A stretch of DNA of 40,177 nt from Cellvibrionaceae bacterium (GTDB lineage: Bacteria > Pseudomonadota > Gammaproteobacteria > Pseudomonadales > Cellvibrionaceae), in contig JAGKXA010000053.1 in NCBI GenBank assembly GCA_021151615.1, positions 1 through 40,177 of the forward strand, written 5' to 3'. Below, piece after piece: positions 1 through 8,949 of the stretch. A program made the translations under genes and the position numbers. The notes under the pieces were generated by a model, which saw nothing but the letters and a program-made list of their open reading frames with translations, made no database searches and was not told the DNA's origin. Each line of letters opens with the position of its first letter. The stretch's first letter is position 1.

Positions 1-75
1 GAATTCGATAGCAAAGTCGCGGTCGCTCACCGAGTCCAGCGAGTTTTCGGTCGGTGCCTCAAAGCCGAGCAGTTG
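1..75 (-). pseudogene. argH: inverted fragment of argH (internal segment)
   Basis: Read on the minus strand, these bases give 25 codons containing NSLDSVSDRDFAIEF, a well-conserved internal stretch of argininosuccinate lyase. The plus strand immediately downstream encodes a later part of the same protein, starting at LRGKTGR. About 45 residues that normally separate the two parts, including the GSSxMPQKKNPD catalytic loop, are absent, and this piece is reversed. The window also begins with GAATTC. An inversion, a cloning or assembly chimera at a contig end, or a natural rearrangement could explain it; an artefact is the most likely. Confidence 0.8.
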
Positions 76-582
76 CGCGGTAAAACGGGCCGCGTTAACG
101 GCCACCTGATCGCCCTGCTGACCCTGATGAAGTCCCAGCCACTGGCCTACAACAAGGACAACCAGGAAGATAAAGAGCCGGTGTTCGATGCGATAGATAC
201 CGTCAAAGACTGTCTGCGCGCCTTCGCCGATATGGTTCCCGCGATTCAACCGCGCAAAGCGGAAATGTACGAAGCCGCCAAGCGTGGCTTCTCCACTGCC
301 ACCGACCTGGCAGATTACCTGGTGCGCAAAGGCGTGCCTTTCCGCGATGCGCATGAAATTGTGGGCAAGTCAGTCGCTTACGGGGTACAGACCAACAAAG
401 ACCTGTCCGAGATGAGCCTGGCCGAACTGCAACAGTTCTCCACCGTTATAGAAGCCAATGTGTTTGCAGTGCTGACGCTCGAAGGTTCAGTGGCCGCACG
501 CAACCACATCGGCGGAACTGCACCGGCGCAAGTAAAAGCGGCGGTTCAGCGCGCGAAAGCGAGCCTCGAAAGCCGTAAATAA
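73..582 (+). CDS. argH: argininosuccinate lyase, C-terminal part (partial)
   Basis: ArgH cleaves argininosuccinate to arginine and fumarate, the last step of arginine synthesis, in the cytosol as a homotetramer. The visible 169 residues match the C-terminal third of the family: RGKTGRVNG, then PLAYNKDNQEDKEP, then ATDLADYLVRKGVPFRDAHEIVG, and the GGTAPAQV tail. The reading frame stays open to base 1, but upstream of about position 73 it no longer encodes ArgH, so the true start lies outside the window or was lost at the rearranged junction. The TTG at 73 is an internal Leu codon, not a start. A strong terminator follows 20 bases after the stop. Confidence 0.93.
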   Translation: MRGKTGRVNGHLIALLTLMKSQPLAYNKDNQEDKEPVFDAIDTVKDCLRAFADMVPAIQPRKAEMYEAAKRGFSTATDLADYLVRKGVPFRDAHEIVGKSVAYGVQTNKDLSEMSLAELQQFSTVIEANVFAVLTLEGSVAARNHIGGTAPAQVKAAVQRAKASLESRK

Positions 583-602
583 ACTCACACGGCCTGAAAA
601 AA

Positions 603-635
603 GCCGCGTATTGCACCCAATACGCGGCTTTTTTT
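603..635 (+). terminator. intrinsic terminator of argH
   Basis: A 10-bp GC-rich stem (603-612 pairs with 619-628, loop GCACCC) is followed by seven T residues. It lies just after the argH stop codon. Confidence 0.93.
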
Positions 636-673
636 GTCTTTATAAATCAAATAGTTGACCATCAATAATCAAC

Positions 674-695
674 TAAGATCAATCGATTGATCTTA
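674..695. promoter_or_regulatory. 22-bp perfect palindrome, candidate operator
   Basis: Positions 674-695 form a perfect 22-bp inverted repeat centred on ATCGAT, with half-site TAAGATCAATC. A TTGACC hexamer lies just upstream (655-660). The site is in the 356-bp gap between argH and the hybrid kinase, after the argH terminator and before a second hairpin terminator. A dimeric repressor or activator site is plausible; the regulator is unknown. Confidence 0.5.
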
Positions 696-736
696 ATTTG
701 GGGTCGCTCGCTCGCCCTTGATCCATCCCGGCCATT

Positions 737-774
737 AAATGCCGCCTCTTGTTACAAGAGAGCGGCATTTTTAT
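737..774 (+). terminator. hairpin terminator-like structure
   Basis: The stem 737-745 / 762-770 (AAATGCCGC with GCGGCATTT) continues as CTCTT/AAGAG around the loop GTTAC, with one unpaired A at 761, and ends in a T-rich tract (768-774). The argH transcript should already have ended at 635, so this hairpin may end a separate short transcript starting near the palindrome at 674-695. That would be a small RNA of roughly 80 nt, with no other support. The rest of the gap (775-938) shows no gene. Confidence 0.6.
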
Positions 775-938
775 TGCTTATTCTTTCAAACAAACCGGAA
801 AGATTACGCGCCATTACAGTTCGTCCCTATTTGGCGCATTTTTCATTATTATTTCATCCATCTGCTGGTATTTGTACCGGAATGGACTAGGCTGAGGGTT
901 CGGCAGTCTATTTTTTCGCCAACATAATTGCGAGGCGC

Positions 939-3710
939 ATGTTAAAGGAGATGGGCAAAAAATCTTTGCATTCAGGTGACACCGAGGAGGCCCTGGCAGC
1001 AAAAATCCAGCTGCTGGAGGAGGAACTGTCGTCCCTGAAACAGCGCTTGCAAGCCACACACGCCATTAACCAGTTGCGCGCCAGTGCCCAGATTCCCCTC
1101 AGCTCCAGCGCCCCAGCAGACAGTGATCAGGATGCTCCCGGCCCACTGAATAAAAGCGCAGGCGCTATTTTTGATGAAACATGGGTTCAGGAAACGCTCA
1201 GGTATCTTGTAAAACAACAGCACCCTCACAGTATCCAGCAAGTCCTGCGCAAAGTTGGCAGCCTTTTGGCCCTGCGCGAAATTGGCCTATGGGGCTGGGA
1301 CAATCAGGATCAGCAACTCAATTTGCTCAGCCAGTGGAGCACCAGTGACTTGCCCGATAGCAGCCGCTGCCGCCTGCAAGCACCAGATTGGTTAAGATTT
1401 GCAGTTAAAACTGACTCCAGCGAACGCCGTCAGTTGGAAACCGGGCAAGCATTGGTGCTGTCGGCGACTGACCCCGATCTCGCTCACGTAACTGAACCCC
1501 TGCGCCAACTCGGCATATTCAACAGCCTGATTATCCCGCTGAGCGAACAAAACCAGTTGCGCGGTTTGATGAGCCTGCACCGCGATAACCCAGGCACCTG
1601 GCACCCACAAGACACCAAAGCGCTGGGCAGTCTATTGAACTGGTTGTTCCGTTTCATGCAGCAGCACGAACACCTGCGCTTAATGAATGACCGCGACACT
1701 CGCCACCAATACGCGATGGAGGCGAGTAACGACGGCATTTGGGATTGGAATTTATTAACCAACAAAATCTATTTCAGCCGCAGTTACCTACGCATGCTGG
1801 GCTACGACTACGAAGACCTGCCCGGTAACCTCAATACGCTACGCGACTACTTTGTCCATCCCGAAGACCTGGACAATATGCTGCACGAATACCAAACCGC
1901 GATCGACAACAAACGCGACTCACTCCAATTGCAGTTCCGTTTACTCCATCACGATGGCCATGTCATCTGGGTACATTCCAAAGCCAAATTTTTCGAACCT
2001 GATCATCAAGGCCGCCCCACCCGCTGCGTCGGCGTTAATACAGACGTTACCGATTTTATGAACTCGCGTGAGGAGTTGCTCAATGCCAAAGCGCAGGCCG
2101 ACCTGGCCAGTAAAACCAAAAGTGAATTCCTCGCACGCGTCAGCCATGAAATTCGCACCCCCATGAATGCCATTATCGGCATAGGTTATTTGTTGCAAGA
2201 TACCCAGTTGGACGAGCAGCAAAAAAGTTATTTGATGAGTATTAATTCCGCCGCTGATTCACTCTTGCAAATCATTAATCAGTTGCTCGACTTCTCCAAA
2301 ATTGAAGCAGGCCGGGTGATTCTGGAATATGCTCACTTCGATCTTGATCAACTATTTGAAAAAATTTCGCGCCTGTTTGAAATCAGCGCCCTGCATCGCA
2401 CAGTCGATATTGTTTACGATATAAAAGCCGATGTACCGCGCTTTTTGCGTGGCGATGCCTCGCGCCTGAGCCAGATCCTCAGTCATCTGATTAGCAATGC
2501 ATTTCAATATTCCAACACCAGCCAGGTCGTTGTGCGCGTGCGCCGGTTGCCGCAAACACACAAACAGGTAGTGCTGCAATTTGTCGTAGAAGACTCTGGA
2601 CTGGGCATGACCGATGAAAAGCTCGCGCACATCAAAGAGCGACTGGTGTTTAACAAGTACCATGCAGACACAGAGAAAAACTCCTATGGCCTTGGCATTT
2701 GCAGCCATCTGGTGCATTTAATGCAGGGCGATTTCCAGATTGATTCCCAATTAAACAAAGGCTGCAAGGTAACCTTCAGCGCCGCCTTTGAACACAGCCA
2801 CCTGGGTGAAAAAGCGCTGGTAAATCACCCACGCGATTTAAATAATATTCGCGTATTGATTGTGGATGACAACACCATTGCGCGCACTATTATTGCCAGT
2901 ACCGCACGCAGTATTCATCTGCAAGTGGATGAAATTGACAATCCCTTCAGCGCCATTGAGCGCATTCGCCAGGCAGATAATCTGGGGCAACCCTATCACT
3001 TTGTGCTGCTCGATTACCGCATGCCCAATATGAATGGATTACAGCTCACTGGCCTGATCAAGTCAGACAACAGTTTGAAGCAAAAACCGCTCGTATTTTT
3101 AATTTCTGCCTACCACCGCGACGAAATCTCCAGCGCAGATCCCAACGCAATTCTGGTCGATGAATTTTTAAGTAAACCGGTGAGTGAATCACGCTTGTTT
3201 GATGCCATCAGCCAAGCCATAGGGCGCGAGCGATTGCTGCAACAAATTAGCCCGGAGGTAATTACCGCGAATGATACGCTGGATGTGTTGGACAATACAC
3301 GCATGCTGATTGTGGAAGACAATATAGTTAACCAACAAGTCATTCGCGGCATTCTGAAAAAGAAACATATCCACACCACAATCGCCGGCAATGGCATTGA
3401 AGCCTTGCAAATATTGGAAAATACCAATGATGCCTTCGATGCAATATTGATGGATTTGGAAATGCCGGAAATGGATGGATTGGAAGCCACAAGACGTATT
3501 CGTGCCGGCCAGTTACGCAACAAAAACCAATTGCAGAACATCCCCATAGTCGCCGTAACGGCACAGGCAATGCGCGGTGACCGTGAGCGCTGCCTGGCCA
3601 TAGGCATGAACGGTTACCTTTCCAAACCGGTTAATCCAGAATTGCTCTACAGCACACTCGCCGATCTTCTGCGCAAGAAAAAATTGACCAATAGCAACCT
3701 GCAGCGTTAA
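939..3710 (+). CDS. hybrid sensor histidine kinase with GAF, PAS and two receiver domains
   Basis: This is a 923-residue signalling protein that should autophosphorylate and pass phosphate through attached receivers. In order: a coiled coil (about 15-45), a GAF-like domain (about 90-235), a PAS domain (about 253-375, HPED and DITxR-like end), a HisKA box with His403 (SHEIRTPMNAIIG), an ATPase domain (N-box DASRLSQILSHLISNA, G1 EDSGLGM, G2 YGLGI), REC1 with Asp692 (LLDYRMPNMNG) and REC2 with Asp839 (LMDLEMPEMDG). No membrane segment is visible, so it is probably cytosolic. No Hpt domain is present, so a separate phosphotransfer partner is expected. The start at 939 has GAGG at 932-935; an ATG at 951 directly abuts AAAGGAG and is less likely. 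cyaA follows after 14 bp. Confidence 0.93.
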   Translation: MLKEMGKKSLHSGDTEEALAAKIQLLEEELSSLKQRLQATHAINQLRASAQIPLSSSAPADSDQDAPGPLNKSAGAIFDETWVQETLRYLVKQQHPHSIQQVLRKVGSLLALREIGLWGWDNQDQQLNLLSQWSTSDLPDSSRCRLQAPDWLRFAVKTDSSERRQLETGQALVLSATDPDLAHVTEPLRQLGIFNSLIIPLSEQNQLRGLMSLHRDNPGTWHPQDTKALGSLLNWLFRFMQQHEHLRLMNDRDTRHQYAMEASNDGIWDWNLLTNKIYFSRSYLRMLGYDYEDLPGNLNTLRDYFVHPEDLDNMLHEYQTAIDNKRDSLQLQFRLLHHDGHVIWVHSKAKFFEPDHQGRPTRCVGVNTDVTDFMNSREELLNAKAQADLASKTKSEFLARVSHEIRTPMNAIIGIGYLLQDTQLDEQQKSYLMSINSAADSLLQIINQLLDFSKIEAGRVILEYAHFDLDQLFEKISRLFEISALHRTVDIVYDIKADVPRFLRGDASRLSQILSHLISNAFQYSNTSQVVVRVRRLPQTHKQVVLQFVVEDSGLGMTDEKLAHIKERLVFNKYHADTEKNSYGLGICSHLVHLMQGDFQIDSQLNKGCKVTFSAAFEHSHLGEKALVNHPRDLNNIRVLIVDDNTIARTIIASTARSIHLQVDEIDNPFSAIERIRQADNLGQPYHFVLLDYRMPNMNGLQLTGLIKSDNSLKQKPLVFLISAYHRDEISSADPNAILVDEFLSKPVSESRLFDAISQAIGRERLLQQISPEVITANDTLDVLDNTRMLIVEDNIVNQQVIRGILKKKHIHTTIAGNGIEALQILENTNDAFDAILMDLEMPEMDGLEATRRIRAGQLRNKNQLQNIPIVAVTAQAMRGDRERCLAIGMNGYLSKPVNPELLYSTLADLLRKKKLTNSNLQR

Positions 3711-3724
3711 GGCCATCACGCTTC

Positions 3725-6697
3725 ATGCAATCCAAGCTCATTCCATCGCGCCCCATAGATACTCACAACATCGATGATGGTGTAGATCGCAAACAGCTCA
3801 CGCAACTCAAACAGCGTTTTATGGATTTGAATCGCGTGCGCCATGAGCGAACCTGTGCAGCACTGTCTGATCGCCAGCAACAATTTTTGCAGCTGTTGCC
3901 GCTGCTGTTTCACGTTAACCATCCCATGCTACCCGGCTATTGTTCGCATTCAACACCTGCGGGTGTTTACCAATATTCTCCCGGCAACGATGAATTGCGC
4001 CTGGCAAAAATTCTTGCACGCAGCTTTCAATACAATCGCGACCTCACCGAAAAACAACCGCAAATAGATGCATTGTTTTTAATGGGCAGCGTTGGGACTA
4101 TTGCGCAAAGTGATTCGAGCGATCTGGATATTTGGGTGTGTCATAGCCTGGGCGACAACACACAGCAGCTGCAGGAGCTTGAACGAAAATGCACGCTTAT
4201 CTGCCAATGGGCAGAGCAGCAAATTCATTTGGAGGTGCATTGCTTTTTAATGCAGAGCGGTGAATTTTCCAACCTGCACGGTCAGCGGTTAAGCACCGAA
4301 GGCAGCGGCTCAGCGCAACATTATTTATTATTGGATGAGTTTTACCGCACTGCATTGTGGCTGGCAGGCAAGGTTCCACTCTGGTGGTTTGTACCCGCAT
4401 CCCAAGAGGCAGACTACGCGATCTATCGCGAGAAATTATTGGGCAAGCGTTTTATTAAACCGGAAGACGTAATTGATTTTGGCGGTTTGCCGGAAATTCC
4501 CGCCAATGAATTTGTCGGTGCCGGTGTGTGGCAACTCTACAAAGGTATAGAGTCGCCTTATAAATCCGTATTAAAACTCTTATTGCTGGAAGCCTATGCC
4601 AGCAATATGGCGAACCTTGCATTCAGCGAAGACGATGCAAACCTGACACCGTCAGATAATCAAGCTGGCAAGGATCAATCAGAATCATTCCAGCGCGAAC
4701 CATCAACAACCAGTGAACCCCTGGCACTCAGTTTCAAGCGAGCCATCTATGCCGCTACACCGGATGCCGATCTGCTTGATCCCTATGTGATGGTGTATCA
4801 GCGGCTGGAAAACTATTTGTGCTTTCACCATCAATTACAGCGGCTGGAATTAGTGCGGCGTTGTTTTTATTTTAAAGTTAATAATGCCCTGTCGCGCACC
4901 AGCCGCAACCCTAACAAATCCTGGCAACGAAAATTATTGGAAGAATTGGTAAAAACCTGGCAATGGTCCACACACCAATTACATATGCTCGACAACCGCG
5001 CCTACTGGAAGGCTCCCCATGTCATCAGCGAGCGAGCGCTACTGGTTAACGAATTAAACCAAAGCTATCGCCTGCTCAACGAATTAAACAAGCATCAAGG
5101 GCAAGACATCGCCATCAGCAATGAAGAACTACTAATTCTGGGACGAAAACTGCACGCGGCCTTCGAACGAAAAGCGGGGAAAATTGAATGGATTAACCCG
5201 GGCATTTCACGCGACCTCAGTGAGGAGCATCTGTGTTTCATTCGCGAGCAAAGCGAAGCTGGAGAAAGCTGGCAATTATTGCGCGGCAGTTTTAACGACT
5301 TGAGCTTGCGCAATATTAATGTGGAACCCATTAAACGTTCGCGCAACCTGGTGGAATTGTTGCTCTGGTGCCATGCCAATGAAATTATGGCCAGTCACAC
5401 TAAAATCGATATAGTGGGCAACGCCTTTGTGCTCAGCAATTTACAAAAACAGCAATTATTGCAAACCTTGCAGCAATGGCTGCCGCTGCCAATGGCCATA
5501 GACCATCAGCAATTTACACGCCCTGCCAACCTGGAACGCTTGCTGTTTATTATTAACATTGGGGTGGAACCTCAGGCAGATCTGCATAAAAAAGGTATGC
5601 AAATGCTCAGTAGCCAAAAAGATGCACTGGGCTACAGCGGACTACGCGAAAACCTGATAGTTAACGCCGATATTATCCAGATTAATTCCTGGGGCGAGCT
5701 TTTGTGTCGCCATTACGCCAATGATGCACTGGTCAATTGCCTGCAACATTATTTTCGTTTATTGCCGCCCGGCAAGCATGCTTCACTACCTGAATTAAGT
5801 GTGCGCTGTTTTAGCAGCGGCCAGGGGAGTAATATTGCCCAGCGTTTAACTGAACTCTGGCGCGATCTTATCAGTTGTTATTATTCCGGGACGCGGCCGC
5901 GCACCAGCCGTTACATTATGGAAGTAGGCGATGAATATTTACTGCTGCAATTTTTCCAGCAGCAACCGCAGATTTCCCGCTTTAAGACTTATGACAAGCT
6001 ATTGGAAAAACTCAGTCAACCGCAATTGGAATTCAGCCCTATTGTGATAGACAGTTACTGTCTGCGCGATAAACCTTTGCGCCTTATTTGCAGCACACTA
6101 AAGCCCAATGGCATTTATGTGTTTTATCAACAGCAAAACAATCAAGCCATTATCACGCTGATCGATGAAAAAGGATCACTCTTTAGTACCCGCACTGAAT
6201 TTCACAACCAGCAAACACTGTTGCGCCCACTGGTGCACTTTATTCGCGCCGCGCTGCAGCGTTTGCATATGGATGGAGACCTCAGCAACAAGCACACGGA
6301 GCAGGAGGTCATTCATCTGTATGAACTAATGGGTAACTTTAAACAACAACAGGGGTTCGTGGAAACGCGCAGCCTGCAACGCGAAGTCAGCCAGCTGCAC
6401 TTTATTAATATCAAAGCTATCGCCGAAATAAACGATCAGGAGTTGTGCTTCACTATTTTTTGCGATGAGCAGGAGTTTTCTACCCTGGCCTATGGTGTTG
6501 ATTTATTCAAAGCCGTCGCCAGCTATATTGTGCGTCGTCGCCAGCGCAACGAGCGCTACCCCTGCTATATCACTGACCTGGATCTATCCCTCTGTCGCGA
6601 AGTACTTGCACAGCAAACAGGCTTGCAACTCAGCCACTACTTACAGCTAAAAGCCGATTTGGAAAACCGCCTTAATCAGGCGCTTGCGCAACTGTAA
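3725..6697 (+). CDS. cyaA: class I adenylate cyclase
   Basis: The enzyme makes cAMP from ATP for CRP/Vfr-type regulation. The N-terminal catalytic domain is clear: GSVG at 121-124 followed by SDSSDLDIWVCH with metal-binding Asp133 and Asp135, the nucleotidyltransferase signature of enterobacterial-type CyaA. The rest (about 500-990) matches the regulatory C-terminal part. At 990 residues it is longer than the E. coli enzyme (about 850) and nearer the Pseudomonas form. It starts 14 bp after the hybrid kinase stop with only a weak AAGG, so co-transcription and perhaps coupling with the kinase are likely. The argH-cyaA neighbourhood resembles Pseudomonas. Confidence 0.95.
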   Translation: MQSKLIPSRPIDTHNIDDGVDRKQLTQLKQRFMDLNRVRHERTCAALSDRQQQFLQLLPLLFHVNHPMLPGYCSHSTPAGVYQYSPGNDELRLAKILARSFQYNRDLTEKQPQIDALFLMGSVGTIAQSDSSDLDIWVCHSLGDNTQQLQELERKCTLICQWAEQQIHLEVHCFLMQSGEFSNLHGQRLSTEGSGSAQHYLLLDEFYRTALWLAGKVPLWWFVPASQEADYAIYREKLLGKRFIKPEDVIDFGGLPEIPANEFVGAGVWQLYKGIESPYKSVLKLLLLEAYASNMANLAFSEDDANLTPSDNQAGKDQSESFQREPSTTSEPLALSFKRAIYAATPDADLLDPYVMVYQRLENYLCFHHQLQRLELVRRCFYFKVNNALSRTSRNPNKSWQRKLLEELVKTWQWSTHQLHMLDNRAYWKAPHVISERALLVNELNQSYRLLNELNKHQGQDIAISNEELLILGRKLHAAFERKAGKIEWINPGISRDLSEEHLCFIREQSEAGESWQLLRGSFNDLSLRNINVEPIKRSRNLVELLLWCHANEIMASHTKIDIVGNAFVLSNLQKQQLLQTLQQWLPLPMAIDHQQFTRPANLERLLFIINIGVEPQADLHKKGMQMLSSQKDALGYSGLRENLIVNADIIQINSWGELLCRHYANDALVNCLQHYFRLLPPGKHASLPELSVRCFSSGQGSNIAQRLTELWRDLISCYYSGTRPRTSRYIMEVGDEYLLLQFFQQQPQISRFKTYDKLLEKLSQPQLEFSPIVIDSYCLRDKPLRLICSTLKPNGIYVFYQQQNNQAIITLIDEKGSLFSTRTEFHNQQTLLRPLVHFIRAALQRLHMDGDLSNKHTEQEVIHLYELMGNFKQQQGFVETRSLQREVSQLHFINIKAIAEINDQELCFTIFCDEQEFSTLAYGVDLFKAVASYIVRRRQRNERYPCYITDLDLSLCREVLAQQTGLQLSHYLQLKADLENRLNQALAQL

Positions 6698-6964
6698 TGT
6701 TGCGTAATACCTGCCATTTTTAATTAATGCTTATTCGTTGTCACAATAGACTACTTTAAAACTATTAATTTTTGTTTAGGCGACTAGCCGCACATTTTCA
6801 CTCAGGCATAATTTCAATGCGGCAATCCAACAAGCCGATGACTTAACACTGCGGCAACTCGGCACCCGGTCACTTGGCAAGCCAGAAGCCAGCTAACTTG
6901 CAGTCACATCGACAAAAACCCGCGCAACGAACATAGCCGAAAAACACAATGAGAGAAAACAACC

Positions 6965-7372
6965 ATGAAATCAATTTTTACATTTGTAGCGAGCCTGCTA
7001 TTGGTTTTTAGCCAATGGGCACACGCCAGTGAATTAACTGGCGCCTGGGAACTGGAATATGCGGTTTATAAAAATCAGAAAGGCGAGGTGGTCGGAGAAA
7101 TTAAAGATAAAACAACCCTCTCGCGCAAAGTATTATCTGACCGACACTTCACTTTTATCACCTGGGATAAATCCGGAAAATTTACCGTGGCCGGCTCAGG
7201 TACTTATACCCACAAAGGCAAGGACTACAAAGAGACGGTTGATGCCACCTCTGAAGCGCGACTGATGGGAAAAACCTACGAATTTAATTGCGAAATTAAA
7301 GATGGAATCTGGATTCACAAGGGATTGGAGGATGGAATTTTAATTGAAGAACACTGGCGCAAAGTTAATTGA
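6965..7372 (+). CDS. small secreted lipocalin-like protein
   Basis: A 135-residue protein with a clear signal peptide (MKSIFTFVASLLLVFSQWAHA, cleavage after about 21). The mature part starts LTGAWELEY and alternates short beta-strand-like stretches (FTFITWDKSGKFTVAGSGTYT, ending HWRKV). This pattern is typical of small periplasmic beta-barrel or lipocalin-like families, but I cannot name the family. Translation begins after a purine-rich GAGAGAA. The 267 bases upstream hold no gene that I recognise. A strong terminator follows. It is probably monocistronic. Confidence 0.75.
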   Translation: MKSIFTFVASLLLVFSQWAHASELTGAWELEYAVYKNQKGEVVGEIKDKTTLSRKVLSDRHFTFITWDKSGKFTVAGSGTYTHKGKDYKETVDATSEARLMGKTYEFNCEIKDGIWIHKGLEDGILIEEHWRKVN

Positions 7373-7389
7373 ACTGATCGGTTCCGCAA

Positions 7390-7424
7390 AAAAAAATGCC
7401 GGCAATACCGCCGGCATTTTTTTG
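7390..7424. terminator. bidirectional terminator
   Basis: An 8-bp stem (ATGCCGGC 7396-7403 with GCCGGCAT 7410-7417) is flanked by an A-tract on the left and a T-tract on the right. It can terminate both the secreted-protein gene (plus) and the kinase-like gene that ends at 7435 (minus). Confidence 0.9.
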
Positions 7425-7434
7425 CAGTACTGAG

Positions 7435-8808
7435 TTATTGCAACGCCAATTGAATATTAAAACAGGTTCCATGTTCATCATCGGAAGTGACTGCCATTTG
7501 GCCGCGATGATGATCGGTAATAATAAAATGGGAGTAAGACAAGCGCTGCTCAACGGGGAAGCTGGAGTTGTGTTCACTCAGCGCAAAGAAGGGTTGAAAA
7601 ATATCCAATTGTTCTTCTTCTGTTAAACTCTTGCCGTTATGCTCCAGCTTGATCCAGAGCGAATCGTAAAACTTCCCGATTTCAATGTTAATCCAGGGTT
7701 TGTTGTGCTCATCCCACGGCTTGGCATTTAGCGCATAGAAGGCGTTGCGCATCAAGCGCACAAATACCTGTTCCAGTTCGGTGGGGAAGCAGGGAATTTG
7801 CGGCAGATCTTCAGCATAATTACGACGAATATTGATGTATTTAAAAGTGAGTCCATTGACATCAGTAAACAGGTCACTTGCCAGTTCAATAGCGCGATCC
7901 ATAATCGGTGGAATTTCAGCGAGTTGCTTGCTATCGCGATGCGCGCGCGCCAGATCCAATAAATTGTGCGCAATCGCGGTGGCTTGTTGCGCACTCTGGC
8001 GTACGGTTTCCACTTCCTGCAATAAAAATTGTTTTACTTCGCCCAGCTCTGCAGTTTCAATTTCCTGCCGTGCGCTGGAAACGCGCGCAAAAATAGTATT
8101 GATCGGCAGGCTGATGTCATAGGCCATAGCAGAAGCCAATTCCCCCATGGCCGATACCTTATCGCGCTCGGCCAGTTTATTTTCGGCACTCACTAATTTG
8201 GTGACATCGGAAATCAAAATCACTATGCCGGTGTTTTGATTGTCGAGTGGATAAAGCGTGATATCAAACGTGTATTGGCCGCGCTGGGTGTGTTTAAGGC
8301 TGGTGGTTTCACCGCTTGCCAATACCGCCTGAACTTGCTCTGCCGTGAGCGTAATAGCGGAATAGGCTTCCCATAAGTTTTTGCCAATGACATCCTGCAG
8401 CGGGCGACCGGTAATTTCTTCGGCTTTTTTGTTCCACTGGGTAATTTGCAACTGCTGATTCAAACCAATCAACATCACTGGCATGGAGTTAACAATGCTC
8501 GCGATATAAGCCTCGCGCTCTTGCAATTGTTCGGTAGTTTGTTGGAGCACGGCGGTACGCTGGGCCACACGCTGTTCCAGATTGACTTTGATATCGGTGA
8601 GCGCGCGATTCCAGCGCATGGCACGGCGATGCGCGCGAAACAAAAATAGCAGCACAATCACCAGCGTAATAATTAAAACCCCGGCTGAGGTGTTGGCCAC
8701 ATACTGCCATTTGGTACTGCCATCAGGCTCACGGAAGATGGCGAAAATATCAGCGCGGGCACCAAAGCTGGTCATGGCCAGCGCACAAAAAAGCAGGAGT
8801 TGTCTCAT
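7435..8808 (-). CDS. membrane PAS/histidine-kinase-like protein, probable pseudokinase
   Basis: A 457-residue protein with a signal peptide (1-19), a short periplasmic part, one membrane helix (about 39-58), a coiled coil, a PAS domain (about 100-215) and a kinase core. The H-box context is intact (MGELASAMAYDISLPIN), but the phosphoacceptor His is Tyr230. In the ATPase domain the N-box is recognisable (ELEQVFVRLMRNAFYAL). The G1 motif reads EHNGKS (389-394) instead of DNGxG, and no GLGL G2 motif is visible. These changes predict loss of autophosphorylation and weak or no ATP binding. The ORF is otherwise full length and free of stops, which suggests a retained non-catalytic role such as ligand sensing or regulation of another kinase. 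No response regulator is adjacent. Confidence 0.85.
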   Translation of the reverse strand: MRQLLLFCALAMTSFGARADIFAIFREPDGSTKWQYVANTSAGVLIITLVIVLLFLFRAHRRAMRWNRALTDIKVNLEQRVAQRTAVLQQTTEQLQEREAYIASIVNSMPVMLIGLNQQLQITQWNKKAEEITGRPLQDVIGKNLWEAYSAITLTAEQVQAVLASGETTSLKHTQRGQYTFDITLYPLDNQNTGIVILISDVTKLVSAENKLAERDKVSAMGELASAMAYDISLPINTIFARVSSARQEIETAELGEVKQFLLQEVETVRQSAQQATAIAHNLLDLARAHRDSKQLAEIPPIMDRAIELASDLFTDVNGLTFKYINIRRNYAEDLPQIPCFPTELEQVFVRLMRNAFYALNAKPWDEHNKPWINIEIGKFYDSLWIKLEHNGKSLTEEEQLDIFQPFFALSEHNSSFPVEQRLSYSHFIITDHHRGQMAVTSDDEHGTCFNIQLALQ

Positions 8809-8949
8809 TGGGAAAATCTCGTAGCGACCCGGGGGCAGTTCACTGCCGGTGCAGTGCAGGGGAAATCAAGGGAGCGATTTTACTCGATCCCCCCGCTAAA
8901 GAACCAGCTCCACCCCAGTAATGAGCCTCCCGATCAGCACAAGTGCGAT

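Noticed and set aside
687..927. ORFs of 60-70 codons between argH and the kinase
   Set aside because: They run through a terminator hairpin, have no ribosome site and no family resemblance.
2352..3719. Long minus-strand ORFs (121 and 165 codons) opposite the hybrid kinase
   Set aside because: They lie antisense to a clear multi-domain kinase, have no ribosome binding site and no recognisable domain; they are shadows of its codon use.
6698..6964. c-di-GMP-type riboswitch before the secreted protein
   Set aside because: Some GGCAA and GGCAAGCC pieces recall GEMM RNAs, but the conserved GACGCAAAGCC part and a proper tetraloop are missing.
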